Part shown: positions 7,657 through 11,352 of the stretch, piece by piece
How positions within the stretch are numbered: position 1 is the stretch's first letter
How the letters are laid out: each line of letters opens with the position of its first letter
Assembly (NCBI GenBank): GCA_009602725.1
Contig: WELB01000179.1
Coordinates: forward strand, 35,934 to 47,285
Direction: 5' to 3'
Source of the DNA: Spirogloea muscicola
Lineage: Eukaryota > Streptophyta > Zygnematophyceae > Spirogloeales > Spirogloeaceae
DNA: 11,352 nucleotides
The notes under the pieces: generated by a model
The model's input: only the letters and a program-made list of their open reading frames with translations
What the model was told of the DNA's origin: nothing
Database searches by the model: none
Program-made: the position numbers and the translations under genes

Positions 7657-10600
7657 TCATGGTTCAGTGCCCAAGCCGGGAGCTGCAACTTCAGTCTCCC
7701 CAGCCACGCTGCTGACAATGATATCTTCATCAAGGTCCCCCAAATTGGCCACTGCCTCCTTGACCATTTCATCATCGTCGTCATCCTCAATAGTAACCTC
7801 TCCACCAGCTTGGGTATCCTCAACAACCTCAACGAGCATCGCCTCGCCCTGCTTCTCAGGGGTATTCTCGCTTACGGGTTGCTGCATCATGACTGGAGCA
7901 GCACCTGTACATGCAAAACAGCTGCCATTGGCATCCACAGCAAAAGCAGAGTACTGCAAAAGCAAGCTACTCGCGGAATAGCTTAACCTATATTACAGTC
8001 AGTGGACTGATGAAAGCAATGGTCACCTTCTGCAGCTCCTGTCACTGCCTTCCCAGCAGGAGCAACTTTCGCTTCCTTAAGCGCAAGAAAAGAAGAGTGG
8101 CCCAGCCGCAACTGCTCCAGAGCCCCTTCTGTGAAGAATGCTCGAGAAGGCTTGGGTACCTGCGAGACCAAGAAACCTGAAGCTCAGCCTGAGGCGTACC
8201 AACGGCAGAGGGGCTGTGGTGCACAAGCAGTGCCTCATGATGAACTTCGTTGTGAGCTGACCATGAAAAGGCGACCACGGCTGCGGGCATGCTGCACAAG
8301 AGAAGCCCAGTGGGCGTCTCGCTGCAGGGCCCTGCTGCACCCGACGACCAGCGTTGATGCTCTCGCTCGCGTGAGTGCCACATTCATGCGTCGAAAGTCT
8401 TGGAGGAAGCCAATGCTGCGGCTGATGGTGGTCCGCACGACGCTGATGATGGCAACGTCTTTCTCGCGGCCCTGGAAGCCATCGACAGTGTTGATATCTA
8501 CCAGCTTCTCCACCTTTACCACGCCTCCCAACTTTTTGCCAAACAGAGCCCGCAAGTAGAGCACCTGCTGCTTGTATGGCGAGATGATAGCCACGCTCCT
8601 GCAGCCGTACCGCTGCGCCAGCACTTGATAGAGCTCTAGCACAAGTGCAGCCTCGTCCCTGTTGACCCAAGAACCTGTGCCGCCGGGTTGCTCCTCCACT
8701 CCTGCCCAGACGTCGAGGAAAGCCAGAGGCCCAAAGCAGGGGTAGCAGTGCCAGGGTCTCTGTGTGGCTGCCGTCACGCCCTCGCCGTCCACAAGGGAGC
8801 CCCCATAGAATTCAGCCGAAGGGAACTCCCGGATGTCTTGGTGCATACGATACTGCACGGTCAGCATCTGCACCGGGTAGCCGCCCTCCTGAAAGCGGCT
8901 GAACAGGCTCTGTGCGTACCTGGTCAAAGCCCATCGTACTGCAGAACGTAAGAAAGTGCACAAGTCGCAGATAGAGCAGCAGAAGGCAGACATGTAAGGC
9001 CAACAAAGCTCACCCGTAGTCCATGGCTCGCCTGGACAGCACCGTGGCCGGCAACTATATGGGATCTCCGACCTGATGCCACGCCCGACGCGTGTCTGAG
9101 TGTGACTTGGATCATCATGTTTGGAGGAACTGCGCCTTGGAGGAGGAAGCAAGTGCTCATCGTAGGAGGGCTACATCAGCTAAAGGCCCACTACAGGCCT
9201 CGCAACGCACCAGGATGACTTGCCTGCAGCCATGTGAGAGGGGCACCAGGGTGGCTGGCTCTACCTGGCACGCAGGTGCTGAGGCCAAGTCAGTAACAAA
9301 GACCAAGAGAATAGCAGCAAGCTGATTTGCCTGAAGGCATCCCTTCGGAAGCAAGCAAGCCTGCAAAGCGGGAAGGCATGAGGTAGAGTGTGATACCGCT
9401 TGAGCAGCTTCATCCACAATGACAATGTCAAAGGCACGAGTCATGCGCGCAAACACCCCAGAACCGCTGTAGCTCAGCGTGGAGCAGTCCTGGCCATGCG
9501 CAACGGAGATTGTCAGATTGGACCACGCAGATCCGATGATCAGAAGGGGAGGCAAGCACAGAGAGCTCTGGTACTGGGGTTCTGCAAGATGGATGACGGG
9601 CCTCACAATGACAGCCTGGTCCAGGATCGCAGTTCTGATGCGGTCGCGCTCCATGCCTGCACTGTCGGTGCGCGAGCTTACCAAGCTCTTCTCTGCGCTC
9701 GCCAGTCTTTGGGCTACCTGGACAGCAGGCAACGCTGTCACTATGACTCCTTGCGCACACTGCCCCGGCTGAGAACGCGTGCAGGTCAGCATGATCGATC
9801 TCGTCTAAAGTCTTACTCGATCCTGCAGTAGAGCTGACCGTGAGGGGTCCCTCTGCTCACCAGCGTGTCCATTGTGACGGCCTCTACAAAGTTGTGGGCG
9901 TTGATGCCAACACGCACTATGCTCGGAGCATATCGCACACCGTTCTCATCATGGAGCCCTGCACAAAGGAAGAGAAGCTGAGCACGCAGCAGTCAATGTG
10001 GCCTTCCTGAGGTCAACCGCAGGTGACGGTTGCGGCCGTCAACATTTGCTGTGGGTGTCCCTGCACACCAGAGGTAAGGAGGCGCAGGACGAGCTCGTCC
10101 AAGGCGGCGTTGGAGGGAGCGCACAGGAGGACATGGGCACGTTGCCGCTGCACCGCTGCCAGCAGCTCCGCCTTGTCCTGCAGTGGCCGCACCAATCTGT
10201 GCCCATCAGGCTCTGTGTGTTCTGCATTTCCAGCGTACAGGCTCAGTCTGCAAGGTGCAAGACACACTGCTTCTCCTGCGGCTGCAGCCAGGTGAGGGTG
10301 TGGGCGGCACCGCAAACAACGAGGGGGTGGCCGTCGGATCCTCGTCAGCCATGTCAGTCGGCATGACCTTGTCTCGAGCATTGACGCCGCACAGCCACGG
10401 CGATGCTTTGTGCCAGTGCTCCAGCCTGATGCCGAGCCAAGAGCCGGCAAGAGCTGGATCAAGAGCTACTCACTCTCAATGCGCGGTGCCAATATGCTGA
10501 CGAAGATGTGCACAAAAGTATCAGCAGGGCCCTATCGATATGGTCTTACACTTGCGGTCGTTGAAGCTGCGCGCGACAGCGGAAGCCAGACATCCCCCTT

Positions 10601-11352
10601 CTGCGCAGCCCGAGCGAGCTTGGCCTTGAGCAAGGGCGAGGAGGGAGAGCCCCTTTTGTGGACTTGCTGTCGTTAAGCCAGCCTCCATGCAACACGCATC
10701 ACCGTGCAAGGGCACGACAAGAGCTGCACTCTGACCGGGAGGGGAGCTGGCGCGCAGGCTTGGCGTGCAGGACGGCGCTGAGGAGGCCCAAGATGGTCTG
10801 CGTCTTGCCGGTTCCCGGGGGCCCCTGGATGAGCACGATGGGGTCGTCGGACAGGCCGGCCTTGATGGCTTGCAGCTGGGAGGCGTTGTGCGTGGACTTC
10901 AGGTGCTGCCACAGAGGCTCCGGCAGGGCGAGGCGGGAGCCCCCGGCGTACGGCGGCGCCGTGCCGCCAGCTAGTATGGTGGGGAAAAAGGGCAGCGCCG
11001 CCGCGCTGCTCAGCGCTGCGAACTCGCGCGAGATGGTCGCCAGGTTGCACAGCTGCGAGGAGCAAGCAGCGGCAGCGCCCTCCCTTGAGCGCGAGCAGGC
11101 TCATGGCGGGCCACACGGCCAGGTCCTGGGGTGTCGGCAGGCGCCAAGGCGGCTGCCATATCTGGCTAAGCAATCAGAGTTATGAACGTCTGAGACGACA
11201 ACGTCGAGATCGGGGGAGGACGAGGCAGCCTCACGCGCAGCAAGTGGCAGGGGAGGTCCTGAGTGAGGCCCGTGAGCGTGGCGCGCGTGAGGTCGAGGCG
11301 GGCGCGGTTCCGGGCGGCCGCCGCCGGGTCGAGGGGCCGGGGCCCGGCGGCG
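7657..11352 (-). CDS. SEN1/MAGATAMA3-like superfamily 1 helicase, 5' partial, 13 exons, in-frame TAG in motif III
   Basis: Probable nuclear RNA/DNA helicase of the Upf1-like SF1 group; relatives resolve RNA:DNA hybrids and help end transcription. Exons in transcript order: >11352-11235, 11052-10716, 10600-10552, 10425-10311, 10177-10069, 9958-9861, 9717-9607, 9489-9397, 9264-9211, 9072-9014, 8919-8262, 8159-8027, 7904-7657 (TGA); about 726 residues visible. The 10716, 10600, 10311 and 10177 edges are my best in-phase choices. Motifs in order: GPPGTGKT (Walker A), LLCAPSNAALDELVLRLL (Ia), VIVDEAAQAVEPATLVPL (II), VGDPI-stop-LPATVLS (III), LTVQYRMHQDIREFP, VAIISPYKQQV (IV), DINTVDGFQGREKDVAI (V) and FRRMNVALTRAR (VI). 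After GRLFMVPKPSRAFF comes an acidic tail with IEDDDDDEM. Apart from the TAG at 9055-9057 the frame is clean, so this is at most a very recent pseudogene. Plant MAA3 is about 800 residues, so little is missing upstream. Confidence 0.92.
9055..9057 (-). other. In-frame TAG replacing the motif III glutamine of the helicase
   Basis: In exon 9072-9014 the reading is GTC GGA GAT CCC ATA TAG TTG CCG GCC ACG GTG, that is VGDPI-stop-LPATV. Relatives have GDPxQLPATV, so TAG sits exactly where the conserved Gln belongs. Both exon edges are fixed by conserved protein on either side and by CATCAG and GTGAGC splice sites. One C-to-T change (CAG to TAG) explains it. Confidence 0.9.
9265..9606 (-). other. 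Pair of stop-free, 3n-length introns around the Walker B exon
   Basis: Introns 9606-9490 (117 bases) and 9396-9265 (132 bases) flank the exon encoding DCSTLSYSGSGVF...DEAAQA. Both are multiples of three, phase 0 and free of stops in the gene's frame, so the minus strand is open from 9792 to 9157. Conserved protein continuity (AVI to DCSTLS, AQA to VEPATL) shows they are introns; if kept they would insert 39 and 44 residues. Confidence 0.8.

Noticed and set aside
7412-7981. 189-residue plus-strand open frame, Ser/Thr-rich
   Set aside because: It is the complement of the acidic C-terminal exon of the helicase; the Asp/Glu codons read as Ser on the other strand. The minus-strand frame is supported by splice phase and continuity.
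8902-8925. Apparent 10-base GT...AG insertion between FDQ and SLFSRF in the helicase
   Set aside because: Moving the acceptor to GACCAG before 8919 gives DYGYAQSLFSRF in frame, matching the family, so no insertion or frameshift is needed.
9055-9057. Genome-wide reassignment of TAG to glutamine as the settled explanation
   Set aside because: tufA ends at a TAG exactly at the expected EF-Tu C-terminus and no other in-frame TAG is seen in the roughly 4.9 kb of coding sequence. Kept only as one option to test.
9642-9680. Possible tiny 25-nt intron (GTAAGC...GTGCAG) in helicase exon 9717-9607
   Set aside because: Its removal would shift the frame, while the uninterrupted exon gives a continuous reading into DRIRTAILDQAVI, and 25 nt is too short for ordinary splicing.

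Overview
The window is nuclear DNA of a photosynthetic eukaryote of the green lineage (green alga or streptophyte alga). All three genes are broken into short exons by GT...CAG introns, two of the products are plant-type plastid proteins, and all three resemble land-plant homologues closely enough that exon joins can be placed by conserved protein sequence. Nothing bacterial (operons, Shine-Dalgarno sites, CRISPR) is visible. I cannot name the species.

Layout. (1) 1-2928, plus strand: plastid-type ATP sulfurylase, eight exons visible, 5' end outside the window. (2) 2929-3358: a 430-base intergenic spacer with a strong G-quadruplex motif just after the stop codon. (3) about 3359-6091, plus strand: nuclear-encoded plastid elongation factor Tu (tufA), about seven exons, with a transit peptide that probably begins on a 13-nt first coding exon. 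(4) 6092-7656: about 1.57 kb without a recognisable gene, holding a three-copy 27-bp tandem repeat with internal dyads, a hairpin and possible TGTAA polyadenylation signals. (5) 7657-11352, minus strand, convergent with tufA: a SEN1/MAGATAMA3-type superfamily 1 RNA/DNA helicase, thirteen exons visible, N-terminus outside the window.

The genes do not form a pathway. ATP sulfurylase starts sulfate assimilation in the plastid, EF-Tu delivers aminoacyl-tRNA to plastid ribosomes, and SEN1-like helicases act in the nucleus on transcription termination and RNA:DNA hybrids.

The most striking observation is in the helicase. All its motifs are intact except motif III, where the otherwise universal Gln codon is an in-frame TAG (9055-9057). 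A one-base C-to-T change from CAG explains it. Because tufA in the same window appears to end normally on TAG, a genome-wide reassignment of TAG to Gln is not the simplest reading; sequencing error, a null allele, readthrough or RNA editing remain open. Other points are a tufA gene in the nucleus, two stop-free introns of 3n length flanking the helicase Walker B exon, and very loose 5' splice sites paired with invariant CAG acceptors. No wholly unknown system was found.
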